This document shows positions 20,202 through 28,749 of a stretch of 64,000 bases of DNA, piece by piece. The notes under the pieces were generated by a model. The model was not told the origin of the DNA. It worked only from the letters and a program-made list of their open reading frames with translations, and did no database searches. The stretch is from the NCBI RefSeq assembly GCF_041320595.1, contig NZ_CP166625.1, positions 1,189,501 through 1,253,500 of the forward strand, written 5' to 3'. A program made the position numbers and the translations under genes. The stretch's first letter is position 1, and the number at the start of each line of letters is the position of its first letter. The DNA comes from Pleomorphomonas sp. PLEO (lineage in GTDB: Bacteria; Pseudomonadota; Alphaproteobacteria; Rhizobiales; Pleomorphomonadaceae).

Positions 20202-20990
20202 TCAGTCTTTCTCGATCCAGGGAATGAGGCGGAGGGTCAGCCGGTCGACGGCGATCTTGATGAGCAGCGTCGCGGCGGCCAGCACGCCTAGGGCGGCGAA
20301 CAGCAGCGGCGTCTGCATGCGGGCGTTGGCCTGCACCATCAGCAGGCCGAGGCCGCGCGAGGCGCCGACCCATTCGCCGATCACCGCGCCGATCGGCGCG
20401 TAGACGGCGGCGACGCGGATGCCGGTGACCAGCGCCGGCAGGGCGGCCGGCACGCGGATCAGTCTCATGGTGCGAAAGCGGCCGGCGCCGGTGAGGCGGG
20501 CGAGGTCGAGGAAATGCGCCGGTGTGCGGCGAAGGCCGTCGGCAAAGGAGGAGGCGACGGGAAAGAAGATGACCAGCGTGGTCATCACCACCTTGGAGGC
20601 GAGGCCGAAGCCGAACCACAGCACCAGGAGCGGCGCCAGCGCGAACACCGGCAGTGCCTGACTGACCACCAACAGCGGCGACAGCAGCCGGTTGGCCAGC
20701 GGCGAGGCGGAGACGGCAAGGCCGGCCAACAGGCCGAAGGCGATGCCGGCGGCAAGGCCGAGCACGGTTTCCGCCAGGGTGACGCCGGCTTCCGCCAGAA
20801 GGCGCGGGCCATAGGCGGCATAGGCTGCCACGACATCGGCCGGCGACGGCAGCAGGAAGGCGGGCAGGGCGAGGCCGGTCGCCGCCGCCTGCCAGAGGAT
20901 CAGCACGGCGGCGAACGAGATGAGCGCCTGAATGGCGACACCACGGCCGGCGGCAAGCATCGTCTTCGGGCGCATCGCGGTTCCCATCAT
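20202..20990 (-). CDS. thiX: ABC transporter permease (ThiX-like)
   Basis: An inner-membrane permease of the BPD type with about six helices; the EAA-like loop is LTGAGRFRTMRLIRVPAALP. It is the first gene under the TPP riboswitch and co-transcribed with thiY. The start is uncertain among ATGs at 20990, 20987 and 20975. A small hairpin (GCCCT/AGGGC, 20998-21012) sequesters the AGGG just upstream of the 20990 ATG and could be the riboswitch expression platform. No ThiZ ATPase gene adjoins; an ATPase encoded elsewhere must serve it. Confidence 0.82.
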   Translation of the reverse strand: MMGTAMRPKTMLAAGRGVAIQALISFAAVLILWQAAATGLALPAFLLPSPADVVAAYAAYGPRLLAEAGVTLAETVLGLAAGIAFGLLAGLAVSASPLANRLLSPLLVVSQALPVFALAPLLVLWFGFGLASKVVMTTLVIFFPVASSFADGLRRTPAHFLDLARLTGAGRFRTMRLIRVPAALPALVTGIRVAAVYAPIGAVIGEWVGASRGLGLLMVQANARMQTPLLFAALGVLAAATLLIKIAVDRLTLRLIPWIEKD

Positions 20991-21082
20991 TCGCCGTGCC
21001 CTAAAAAAGGGCGGATGGGCCACGAGCGTTGGGGGAAACATGGCCGAAGGACCGCGAATAACGCGGCGGGGCCATGAGGTTC

Positions 21083-21179
21083 CGTTCCTTCGCCGGCATG
21101 ACCCGGATCAGGTTCGAAGGGTTCGACCCGCCACGCGGATCATCTCAGCCTTCCCGGATGGAAGACACCCCTCGGAACG
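21083..21179 (-). ncRNA. TPP (THI element) riboswitch
   Basis: On the minus strand all conserved blocks are present in order: GGGGTGTC, GGCTGAGAT, ACCCTTCGAACCTGAT and CCGGGTCATGCCGGCG, closed by a P1 helix CGTTCC (21174-21179) with GGAACG (21083-21088). It lies about 90 nt before thiX. It should switch thiXY off when thiamine pyrophosphate is abundant. Confidence 0.95.
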
Positions 21180-21384
21180 CCCCTGTTATGATCGTCGGCG
21201 GCGGCGATGTCCAGCGGCAAGACGACGGGTCGCCACGCCGGGCGTTCGCCGGAGGGCGGGAAATCGGGGAACTGACAACGGCTTGGCGAGGCGCGCCGGG
21301 AAAGCCGAGCCGGAAAACGAAATTCCCCTTGCGCTCTCAAAACGCCTTCGCTATATCCGCCCCACGCTCTTAGAAGCGTGCCGC

Positions 21385-21460
21385 GCTCCCATCGTCTAGC
21401 GGTCCAGGACGTCGCCCTCTCACGGCGAAAACACCGGTTCGATTCCGGTTGGGAGTGCCA
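21385..21460 (+). tRNA. tRNA-Glu (anticodon CTC)
   Basis: A 76-nt cloverleaf with encoded CCA. The acceptor stem is GCTCCCA with TGGGAGT, the anticodon stem CGCC/GGCG holds loop CTCTCAC (anticodon CTC), and the T arm contains GGTTCGATTCC. Everything fits bacterial tRNA-Glu. The DNA immediately downstream is markedly AT-richer than upstream. Confidence 0.95.
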
Positions 21461-21731
21461 ATTTTTCAAATTGTATATTACGGTATGTCTGTCTAGCGGC
21501 TTAGTCGTTGGATTATGGTGGTATGTGTGTATTTGAAGGATGCCGCCGGACTTTGCCGACTTCCGGTCATTGGAGACTACATTCCGCTCTTCCCATCGCC
21601 CTTTGGGGATTTTCCTCAACGATTGTGCTGTTGCGGGCCGCGAACTCTTTGGATTTGACCGTTCCTTTTAAGAGCAGGCGCTGTATCGTATGGTCATAGC
21701 AACCTAAGCTATTGCGTTCGGTGGGACCCCG

Positions 21732-22721
21732 ATGAACAGGGCTGTTGTGTTTCTCGTCGCTGCGTGTCTCGGATGGCCTCTTACTGCCTTGGCTGCGCCA
21801 ACACTGGGTCTACTCTGCATTCCGAAGCCCGATCCCCTGGGGCCGGTGCCGGACCCAATCGACACAATCTCTGTTACTTACCGGGACGCGGTGTGGACAG
21901 TGGTCCACTCAGCTGCCTCGGGGAAATTCTATGTTCGCTCAGAGCAATATGACATCAAGGACACGTCGGCAGAGGGTACCTCGTGGGGATGGGTTGGCTT
22001 TCACAAAAGGAAGAAAAACGTTGGCATGGTGTCGGCAACCTACAAGCTTGGAGATGGTTATGTTTATGCCGAGACGGTTGCCGATACTGCGACGGGCAAA
22101 ATTCTGGCCGAGGTGAGCGCGCGCTGTATTGAGCGGTCTTCGCTTGCTGGCAATTTTGAACTTCTTGACACCGCAGTGAGAGTCAACTCGCCGCTTGCGG
22201 AACAAAGGCCTGTCAGCAGACCCAATCCGGATCGTCAGCAAGATTTTGCGCAAAGACACCCAGATCTGGGTCTGTCTGCTCAATTCAATATGTCTGGCGG
22301 GACCCCTCAGGTTCCTGTCCTGATAAATGACAGACTAAGCCTTGATTTCATTATCGATAGTGGTGCTAGTGACGTATCCATCCCGTCGGATGTGGCGCTG
22401 ACGCTTGTGCGGACAGGCACCATTGCTGATAATGATTTTCTGGGGGCTAGCGATTACACTCTTGCCGATGGAAGAACGTCCTCAGCCAGCCGCATAAATA
22501 TTCGCTCGCTTTCTATTGGTGGCATTACCATACGGAATGTCACTGCAAGCGTAGCCAATGCGGCCGGACCGCTGCTGTTGGGAGAGAGCTTCCTCACTCG
22601 TTTGCCGAAATGGACTATAAATAACGAAACTCGAGCATTTGAGTTCGACCGTCCCGATTTAGCCGAAATGGGGCCTTCACCCATAGGGCCGTCTCGTGGC
22701 CAGAGTGCGATGAGGAAGTAA
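21732..22721 (+). CDS. Exported retropepsin-like aspartic protease
   Basis: A 329-residue protein with signal peptide (VVFLVAACLGWPLTALA) and two parts: an N-terminal region of unknown fold (about residues 25-170) and a C-terminal clan-AA aspartyl protease domain. The active-site motif is FIIDSGASDVSI near residue 210, with a later LLLGESFL loop as in TIGR02281-type bacterial retropepsins. Probably periplasmic, forming a homodimer. Codon use and base composition are less GC-rich than the neighbouring genes, suggesting acquisition. The ATG at 21732 follows GGTGGGA. Confidence 0.78.
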   Translation: MNRAVVFLVAACLGWPLTALAAPTLGLLCIPKPDPLGPVPDPIDTISVTYRDAVWTVVHSAASGKFYVRSEQYDIKDTSAEGTSWGWVGFHKRKKNVGMVSATYKLGDGYVYAETVADTATGKILAEVSARCIERSSLAGNFELLDTAVRVNSPLAEQRPVSRPNPDRQQDFAQRHPDLGLSAQFNMSGGTPQVPVLINDRLSLDFIIDSGASDVSIPSDVALTLVRTGTIADNDFLGASDYTLADGRTSSASRINIRSLSIGGITIRNVTASVANAAGPLLLGESFLTRLPKWTINNETRAFEFDRPDLAEMGPSPIGPSRGQSAMRK

Positions 22722-23475
22722 CCTTTGCCTTAGCGAACTGTCTCACTGCGAAATACCCGGCAGTCATGATTTTTCTGACGAGGAGCGGCGCGAACGGCTG
22801 CGCGACATAATGAGGTTAGGTCATCAAAGCTCGCTAGCTATCTCGCGCTTTACCCGAGCAAGGAGTTCGCGCTGCTATCACCGGACAGTGGCCAATCAGT
22901 TTACCGTCTGGCAGCCCGCCTGGGCAGAGGTGATCTCGATCACAAATAAGAAGGCGAGGCTAACCGGAGCGTTTCGATCCGTCTTGCTCCAACACAATTG
23001 TGGATGCTCTTCGCGCCGCGCTTTGGATTGGCTGTAAGGCAACGACAGCTGGGCTGGTATCTTGACCCGCGCCCGAAGCGTTCAAAAATTAGGTGGACTT
23101 GAAGGCTCGGGCTCAAGTGATCGGATATGAGCGTGTGGCCTATTTCTAAATCTTCGCGGCCGTCCGCTTTTCAAATGTCGCGGCGTTCTGCGTCACAACC
23201 AATGGATCATATACCTTTCTTCATCAGGATAGTGCCCAAGGCCTTTATTCGACGCGTATTTTGGCTCTGCAAAACACCGCTCAGTAGTTCCCTTGGTTAT
23301 TCATGCAATCTTTAGTTTACAAAAATTTAAGTCGCCAAAGTTATTTAGATTTATGGAGCATCAGTCGATCAGGTTGGACCCTCTGGCGGCCCAGCGATAG
23401 CTCCTGATGTTTTTGCTGGAACGACCTCCTCTCCACCGGGTTGTTTCGGCGTGGGCGATGCTCTCGGAGTTCGAA
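22722..23475. other. AT-rich region with no confident gene
   Basis: About 750 bp without a gene I can defend. Two overlapping frames between about 22740 and 23040 look coding-like in parts (one reads SDEERRERLRD, another LASYLALYPSKEFALLSPDS), as if a gene had been frameshifted, but neither matches a family I know. Composition is AT-rich relative to the window. Confidence 0.35.
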
Positions 23476-24372
23476 ATGCCCAATACCGCACTATATCGCC
23501 GACAGGCCCCGGTATCCGCCGCCGCCACGCCCCAACCGGCCAGGGCGGATCTTTCACCGCTTGGCGGCTCCGAGATCCAGGTCTGGGAGGGCACCGGGGT
23601 TTTCAGCGTGTGTCGATCGATTTTTCTTCGCACGCGTCTCGAGAGCTGGATCAAGGCGAGCCGATTGGCGGGGGCGGCACCCCTCCTGAAGGAACTTTAT
23701 GGCTTCGAGGAGGAAACGCATCTCGATGACGCCATGTTGCTTTTGCAGCAGGGCGACGACTTCCTCTACGTTCATCAGGGCACGAAATCTGTTCATGAAT
23801 ATGGGCGGATTTTTCGCGGGGTGCTTTTGTCCACGATCCCCGGCACCATGAGCCAGTCGTTTCGGCGCCACTACAATTTGACCCTCGGCGACATGAGGCC
23901 GCGCTATATGCAGTTCCGAACTGACTTTTCCGCTCGCCACGTCCGGTGGGAGCGTATCGCCCTGCCGCTCGTTTCCGATGAAAAGCAGACGACCAAGTTT
24001 CTTCTGCTCTATTCGGTGCCGCTCGACGACAAGATGGAGATCTTGCAAGCCACCTTCGACAGGTCGGCCGTGGGGATGGTCGCCGCCGCGAAGACGATCG
24101 GCGAGGAAAAGACGCTGGAAGACGCGGCGGTTCTCTTGGTCAACCATCGGGCCCGCTCCATGCTGGGGATCGAAGACGACATGCTGCCCCTGTCCACGGT
24201 GCGCGACCTTCGGGCCTGGGTGCAAAACGTGAGGAAGTGGGAGCAAGTCGGCGAACCCAAGACCACTTCGGGAAAGACGATCCTCGGTTTCAGAGACAAG
24301 GAAAAGGCGAAGAACATCACGGTGGTCATCGAGCCGATCGAACACTTCGTCATTTTCCATCTGATCGACTGA
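23476..24372 (+). CDS. PAS-like sensory protein without output domain
   Basis: A predicted cytoplasmic protein of 298 residues. Its central region (QQGDDFLYVHQG, then GDMRPRYMQFRTDFSARH and LLLYSVPL) resembles PAS-type sensor domains found before GGDEF or kinase modules in alphaproteobacteria. Nothing follows it: the protein ends after a probable second PAS-like segment, HFVIFHLID, with no GGDEF, EAL, HisKA or HTH region. The ATG at 23476 has GGAG at a good distance, so I prefer it to 23407. It could be a single-domain regulator or the remains of a longer one. Confidence 0.5.
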   Translation: MPNTALYRRQAPVSAAATPQPARADLSPLGGSEIQVWEGTGVFSVCRSIFLRTRLESWIKASRLAGAAPLLKELYGFEEETHLDDAMLLLQQGDDFLYVHQGTKSVHEYGRIFRGVLLSTIPGTMSQSFRRHYNLTLGDMRPRYMQFRTDFSARHVRWERIALPLVSDEKQTTKFLLLYSVPLDDKMEILQATFDRSAVGMVAAAKTIGEEKTLEDAAVLLVNHRARSMLGIEDDMLPLSTVRDLRAWVQNVRKWEQVGEPKTTSGKTILGFRDKEKAKNITVVIEPIEHFVIFHLID

Positions 24373-24643
24373 TGCCAATTTGCAAAGCCCGAGCGGGGCG
24401 ATGGCCTTGCCGTTGTAGCTGAAGAGATCGAGATCGAGGGCAGGGCCTCCATGACGCGGGTGTTTCGTCAGGTCAGGCAGGCGACCGCGAATCTTGGTCA
24501 GCAGTTTGTGGTGAACGCCGACATCCAGATAACCGGGGTAGGTCCGCCAGTCGCGGCGTTCGCTGGCATCAGCCGCGGCGTCCGGGGCTGAGTGATCGCG
24601 GCACGCGCCTGTTCGGGACAAAAGACGGGAGCCCAGAAACGAC
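24373..24643. other. Intergenic stretch with ambiguous open frames
   Basis: Between the PAS gene and the hairpin at 24644 a plus-strand frame reads GLAVVAEEIE, reminiscent of the methyl-accepting chemotaxis signalling tip, and a minus-strand frame is also open. Neither has a start with a ribosome binding site or extended similarity I can name. No gene called. Confidence 0.3.
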
Positions 24644-24674
24644 GAACGCCGCGACTGGGGGAGTCGCGGCGTTC
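24644..24674 (-). terminator. Strong hairpin downstream of the arabinofuranosidase gene
   Basis: Perfect 13-bp inverted repeat (24644-24656 with 24662-24674) around a GGGGG loop. It lies between the minus-strand GH51 gene and the plus-strand PAS gene and probably terminates the arabinoside operon. The minus-strand tail is only moderately T-rich (GTCGTTTCT). Confidence 0.7.
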
Positions 24675-24755
24675 ATGCGGCCGGCTGGCGAGCTATGTCC
24701 AGCCGGAGGATGCGGGGACCGGGGAAGCGGTCGCCGCACTCCCGCTTACGGCTAC

Positions 24756-26270
24756 TCAGGCCTTCGGCTTGGTGACGATGACGTTCCAGGAGCCGGGCAT
24801 CAGCTTGGCGGTCAGCGTGTCGTTGTCGATGGCGACCGACTTGATGGGCGCCGGCGCCACCGTGTTGGGGGCGTCCTTGGTGTTCACCGCCTTCATGTTG
24901 GGGTGATAGACCTGCTGGGCCTCGCTGACTTCCCGCGCACCGCCGAAGCCGCGCAGTTCGACCTTGAGGTCCATCGGCTCGGCAAGGTTACGGTTGAGCG
25001 CGAAGATCACCACTTCGCCGGTGCTCTCGTCCTGGGTGACGGCCGAGATGAGGTAGGGCATCTCCTCGGCGGTCTTGCCGGCATAGCTGGCGGAGGTGGC
25101 AAGCGTGCGGAGCACGCGGCCACGGGCGTATTTCGCCGTCAGCGCGAAGGGATGGAAAATGGTCTGCCGCCAGGCCGGGCCACCTTGCTCGGTCATGATC
25201 GGGCCGATGATGTTGACCAACTGGGCAAGGCAGGCGCATTTGACGCGGTCGGAGTTGTTGAGGAGCGTGATCAGCGCGCCACCGATGAGCAGGGCGTCCT
25301 CGGTGTTGTAGACTTCCTCGATCAGCGGCGGATGCTCGGGCCAGCCGGGCTTCCTGAGATCGTCGTGACCGCGCGCCTTGTACCACACGTTCCATTCGTC
25401 GAGCGACAGCATGATGCGCTTCTGCGAACGGCGGTTGGCGGCCACGGCGTCTGCGATCGCCACCACTTCCTTGATGAAATAGTCCAGGAGCTCGACGTTG
25501 CCGAGGAACTCCTCGGTCGAGTCATGCGGGTTCATGAAATAGGTGTGCAGCGAGATGAAGTCGACGTGGTCGAAGCAGTGGTCGAGCACTTCGTATTCCC
25601 AGCGGGCGTAGGTGGCCATGTCGCGGTTCGACGAGCCGCAGGCGGCCAGTTCGATCGACGGGTCGACCCAGCGCATCACCTTGGCCGTTTCGTGGGCGGC
25701 GCGGCCGTATTCGGTCGCCGTCTTGGCGCCGATCTGCCAGGGGCCGTCCATCTCGTTGCCGAGGCACCAGAACTTGATGTCGTGCGGCTTCTCGTAGCCG
25801 TGGCTCTTGCGCAGCTCGGAAAGCTCGGTGCCGCCGGGGTGGTTGCAGTATTCGATGAAGCGGCGGGCATCGTCGATGCCGCGCGTGCCGAGGTTGACGC
25901 CGAACATCGGCTCGACGCCGACCTGCCGGCTCCAGTCGATGAATTCATTGGTGCCGAAAGCGTTGGTCTCGGTCGAGAACCAGGCAAGGTCCAGGCGGCG
26001 AGGCCGCTGTTCCTTGGGGCCGACGCCGTCTTCCCAGTTATAGCCGGACAGGAAGTTGCCGCCGGGATAGCGGACGATGGTGACGCCGAGTTCCTTGGTG
26101 AGCTCGGCAACGTCCTGACGGAAGCCGTTCTCATCGGCGGTGGAATGGCCCGGCTCGAAGATGCCGGTATAGACGCAGCGTCCCATATGCTCGACGAAGG
26201 TGCCGAACACCCGGCGGTCGAGATCGGAAATGGCAAAATCGGCGTCGACGATAAGACGAGCGGACGTCAT
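24756..26270 (-). CDS. Alpha-L-arabinofuranosidase, glycoside hydrolase family 51
   Basis: A retaining glycosidase that removes terminal alpha-L-arabinofuranose from short arabinosides. The 504 residues have no signal peptide, so it acts in the cytoplasm on imported oligosaccharides. The acid/base Glu is in FWCLGNEMDG and the nucleophile Glu in LSLDEWNVWY, both in a TIM barrel, followed by the C-terminal beta domain. It is the last gene of an operon ATPase-permease-permease-binding protein-GH51, which indicates that the transporter imports arabinosides. Confidence 0.93.
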   Translation of the reverse strand: MTSARLIVDADFAISDLDRRVFGTFVEHMGRCVYTGIFEPGHSTADENGFRQDVAELTKELGVTIVRYPGGNFLSGYNWEDGVGPKEQRPRRLDLAWFSTETNAFGTNEFIDWSRQVGVEPMFGVNLGTRGIDDARRFIEYCNHPGGTELSELRKSHGYEKPHDIKFWCLGNEMDGPWQIGAKTATEYGRAAHETAKVMRWVDPSIELAACGSSNRDMATYARWEYEVLDHCFDHVDFISLHTYFMNPHDSTEEFLGNVELLDYFIKEVVAIADAVAANRRSQKRIMLSLDEWNVWYKARGHDDLRKPGWPEHPPLIEEVYNTEDALLIGGALITLLNNSDRVKCACLAQLVNIIGPIMTEQGGPAWRQTIFHPFALTAKYARGRVLRTLATSASYAGKTAEEMPYLISAVTQDESTGEVVIFALNRNLAEPMDLKVELRGFGGAREVSEAQQVYHPNMKAVNTKDAPNTVAPAPIKSVAIDNDTLTAKLMPGSWNVIVTKPKA

Positions 26271-26436
26271 GAGCTTTCAGCTTTCGGGTTTGGATGGTCT
26301 CGGAGGGTGGCGGTGCCCCGGCTGGGGAGAGGGCGCCGCGATCCTCGGTACGGTCTCCGGTCCCAAGGGGCCGGAAGGCGCTTGTCGTTCGTTTCCAACC
26401 GGGGGGAGGGTCCGGCCGCACGAACCGTGGCGGTGT

Positions 26437-26473
26437 CCTGCCCGGCCGGTCATGACGACCGCGGCCGGGCAGG
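26437..26473. repeat. Intercistronic hairpin between binding-protein and GH51 genes
   Basis: Perfect 12-bp stem CCTGCCCGGCCG (26437-26448) with CGGCCGGGCAGG (26462-26473), 13-nt loop, no T-run on the minus strand. Such hairpins after binding-protein genes usually protect that mRNA segment or attenuate the downstream gene; that role here is inferred. The rest of 26271-26483 shows nothing further. Confidence 0.6.
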
Positions 26474-26483
26474 GCTTTTCGTA

Positions 26484-27803
26484 TTACTTGGCGTTGGCGA
26501 GCAGCTCGTTGACGCGGGTCTCGGCGTCGGTCAGAGCCTGATCGATCGGCTTGTCGCCACGCATGGCCGAGCCGACTTCCTCACCTTCGATCTCCTGGAT
26601 CGAGAACTGACGCTTGACGGCCGACGGCAGGGCGGTGCCGTTGACGGCCAGCGAGGCGATGTCGCCACGATGCGGCAGGTTCTTGAACGCGTCGCTGTCG
26701 ATGATCGACTTGCGGACCGGCAGATGGCCGGTACGCGACCACTCGTAGTTATTGTCCCAGAGGAACTTCATGAATTCGATCGCCGAGGCGCGCTGCGCTT
26801 CGGAGAGATTCTGCTTCAGAAGAACCCAGCTATGACCGTCGGCCCAGACGCGTGGGCTGCCGGGGTAGATCTGCGGGAAGGCCGTCACGGCATAGCCGTT
26901 GGCAAGCGGGCCGTCCTTCTTGGCTTCCTGGTCGTAGGTATCGATCAGCCAGGTGCCGCAGATGAACACGCCACCCTCGCCGGCCGCGAAGCTCGACACG
27001 GACGCCGCGTAATCCTGGTTCTTGGTGGTCAGATCCTTGGAGAAGATGTCAGCCAGCAGCTGGGCGGCATTCTTGGCTTCCGGCGAGGAGAAATTCACCT
27101 TGTTCGGATCGGCGAAGAAGTCGGCATTCTGCTGGTAGAGCAGCGTGTCGAAGGTGCGGGTGTAGAAGGCCGTCTCGTTGGCAAGCGTCGAGATGAAGTA
27201 GGGCTTGCCGGTCTTTTCCTTGAACTGCTCGGCCTGCTTCATCAACTCGTCGGTGCTCTTGGGCAGGATCGGCTTGCCCGCCGCGTCGACGAGGCCCGCC
27301 TGCTTGAACAGGTTCATGTTGATGTGCCACAGCCAGGTGTGGGTGTCGAACGGCATGGCGTAGATCTTGCCGTCCTTGGTGACACCCTGGCGGGCGGCGC
27401 CGGTCATGTCGTTGACGTCGATGCCGGCCTTGGCGAAGTCCTCATCGAGCGGCTCGAGCAGGCCGCGCGAGGAATAGTCGGAGATGACCGCCTCATGCAT
27501 GACGGAGATGACCGGCGGCTCGCCCGAACGGATGCGGGCGGTGAGCTGGTCGTAGCCCGGCCACTCGACGATCTCCGGCTTGACGACGGTGGTCTTGCTG
27601 TCGGCGTTGAACTTGTTGATCAGCGCGGTGATGATGCCGCACTCGCCGTTGGCCTTGGTCACGTCGGTGACGGTGCCGTAGTCGGCTTCGCAGGCGCCGA
27701 AGAAGCGCGCAACGGAGATCTCGGTCTTGTCGGCCGCGAGCGCGGCGCCAGCGCTGGCCGTAAAGACCAGACCTGCCAGCAGGGCAGTGGATAGCTTTCT
27801 CAT
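26484..27803 (-). CDS. Sugar ABC transporter substrate-binding protein
   Basis: A periplasmic family 1 solute-binding protein of 439 residues with signal peptide (KLSTALLAGLVFTASAGAALA). The fold indicators are typical of UgpB/MalE-like carbohydrate-binding proteins: GIITALINKFNAD, YAMPFDTHTWLWHINMNLF and a late GHLPVRKSI. The ATG at 27803 follows an excellent GGAGG. Given GH51 downstream, the ligand is probably an arabinose-containing oligosaccharide. Confidence 0.88.
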   Translation of the reverse strand: MRKLSTALLAGLVFTASAGAALAADKTEISVARFFGACEADYGTVTDVTKANGECGIITALINKFNADSKTTVVKPEIVEWPGYDQLTARIRSGEPPVISVMHEAVISDYSSRGLLEPLDEDFAKAGIDVNDMTGAARQGVTKDGKIYAMPFDTHTWLWHINMNLFKQAGLVDAAGKPILPKSTDELMKQAEQFKEKTGKPYFISTLANETAFYTRTFDTLLYQQNADFFADPNKVNFSSPEAKNAAQLLADIFSKDLTTKNQDYAASVSSFAAGEGGVFICGTWLIDTYDQEAKKDGPLANGYAVTAFPQIYPGSPRVWADGHSWVLLKQNLSEAQRASAIEFMKFLWDNNYEWSRTGHLPVRKSIIDSDAFKNLPHRGDIASLAVNGTALPSAVKRQFSIQEIEGEEVGSAMRGDKPIDQALTDAETRVNELLANAK

Positions 27804-27900
27804 TGGACCTCCTCCAAAACGGCCGATTTCACTCCCAAAATCCCTCGCGCTCGGCCGCTCGTGCGTTGGATTCCGCTTTCCCAATCCCCTCCTCCGGGGA

Positions 27901-28746
27901 TCAGCTGATCGCCGCGCCGGCGACGGCCCGGACGATGTATTTCTGGAAGAAGAGGTAGACGATGAAGACCGGCAGGCCCGCGAAGATCGCTTGCGCCATC
28001 AGGAAGCCTAGGCCTTCCGATTGGGCGAAGTTGGTCTGGGTGGAGGCGATGCCGACGGTGATGGTGAACATTTCCGGCTTGGTCGCCGAGATCAGCGGCC
28101 AGAGGTAGTCGTTCCAGGCGCCGAGGAAAGAGAAGATGCCGAGCGTCGCCTGAGCCGGGATGGTCAGCGGCAACAGAACCTTCCAGAAGATCTTGAAGCG
28201 GGAGGCGTTGTCGAGCATCGCCGCCTCGTCGATGTCCTTGGGGATGGCCTTGAAATACTGGGTCATCAGGAAGACGCCGAAGGCGCTCGACAGGCCCGGC
28301 AGAATGATCGCCGGGTAGGTGTTATGCATCTTCAGGTCGGAGAACATCTGATGGCGGGCGATGATCACCGCCTGTTCCGGCACGGCAAGGCCGAGCAGAA
28401 CCAGAACGAAGATGATGTCGCGGCCCTTGAACTCGGCACGGGCAAAGCCGTAGCCGGCCAGCGAGGACAGGATCAGGATGCCGGCGGTGACGCCGATCGA
28501 CACCACCGCGCTGTTCCACAGCCAGCGGAATACGCCCGAGCTCTGGAAGATGTCGGTGTAGTTCTTGAGCGTGTAGGGCGGGTGGAAGGCCGAGGCCGTC
28601 GAGATCATCAGCTCGGAGTTCGGCTTGAACGACAGGATGAGAGTCCAGGCGATCGGCAGCATCCAGATGGCGGCGACGAGGACGACGGTGAAGAGGATCA
28701 GCTTGTTGCCGATACCACGGCCGACGATGTGTTCACTGGCAGCCAT
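27901..28746 (-). CDS. Sugar ABC transporter permease (MalG/AraQ type)
   Basis: An inner-membrane subunit of 281 residues with six helices and the EAA loop IDEAAMLDNASRFKIFWKVL, which contacts the ATPase. It belongs to the carbohydrate uptake transporter 1 family. It starts 3 bp after the stop of the partner permease and precedes the binding-protein gene. Confidence 0.9.
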   Translation of the reverse strand: MAASEHIVGRGIGNKLILFTVVLVAAIWMLPIAWTLILSFKPNSELMISTASAFHPPYTLKNYTDIFQSSGVFRWLWNSAVVSIGVTAGILILSSLAGYGFARAEFKGRDIIFVLVLLGLAVPEQAVIIARHQMFSDLKMHNTYPAIILPGLSSAFGVFLMTQYFKAIPKDIDEAAMLDNASRFKIFWKVLLPLTIPAQATLGIFSFLGAWNDYLWPLISATKPEMFTITVGIASTQTNFAQSEGLGFLMAQAIFAGLPVFIVYLFFQKYIVRAVAGAAIS

Positions 28747-28749
28747 GGC

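Noticed and set aside
24392-24591. Plus-strand frame with GLAVVAEEIE, resembling the chemotaxis-receptor signalling tip
   Set aside because: Only about ten residues match, the following sequence does not continue the coiled-coil signalling domain, and no start is evident.
23554-24621. Long minus-strand open frame (355 codons), with DLDLFSYNG resembling part of FolK
   Set aside because: It is antisense to the PAS-like gene over most of its length, the resemblance is a few residues only, and no ribosome binding site or further FolK motif is present.
24675-27794. Very long plus-strand open frame (1039 codons) over the arabinoside genes
   Set aside because: It is the antisense shadow of the GH51 and binding-protein genes in GC-rich DNA; the translation is rich in Arg, Gly and His and resembles no protein.
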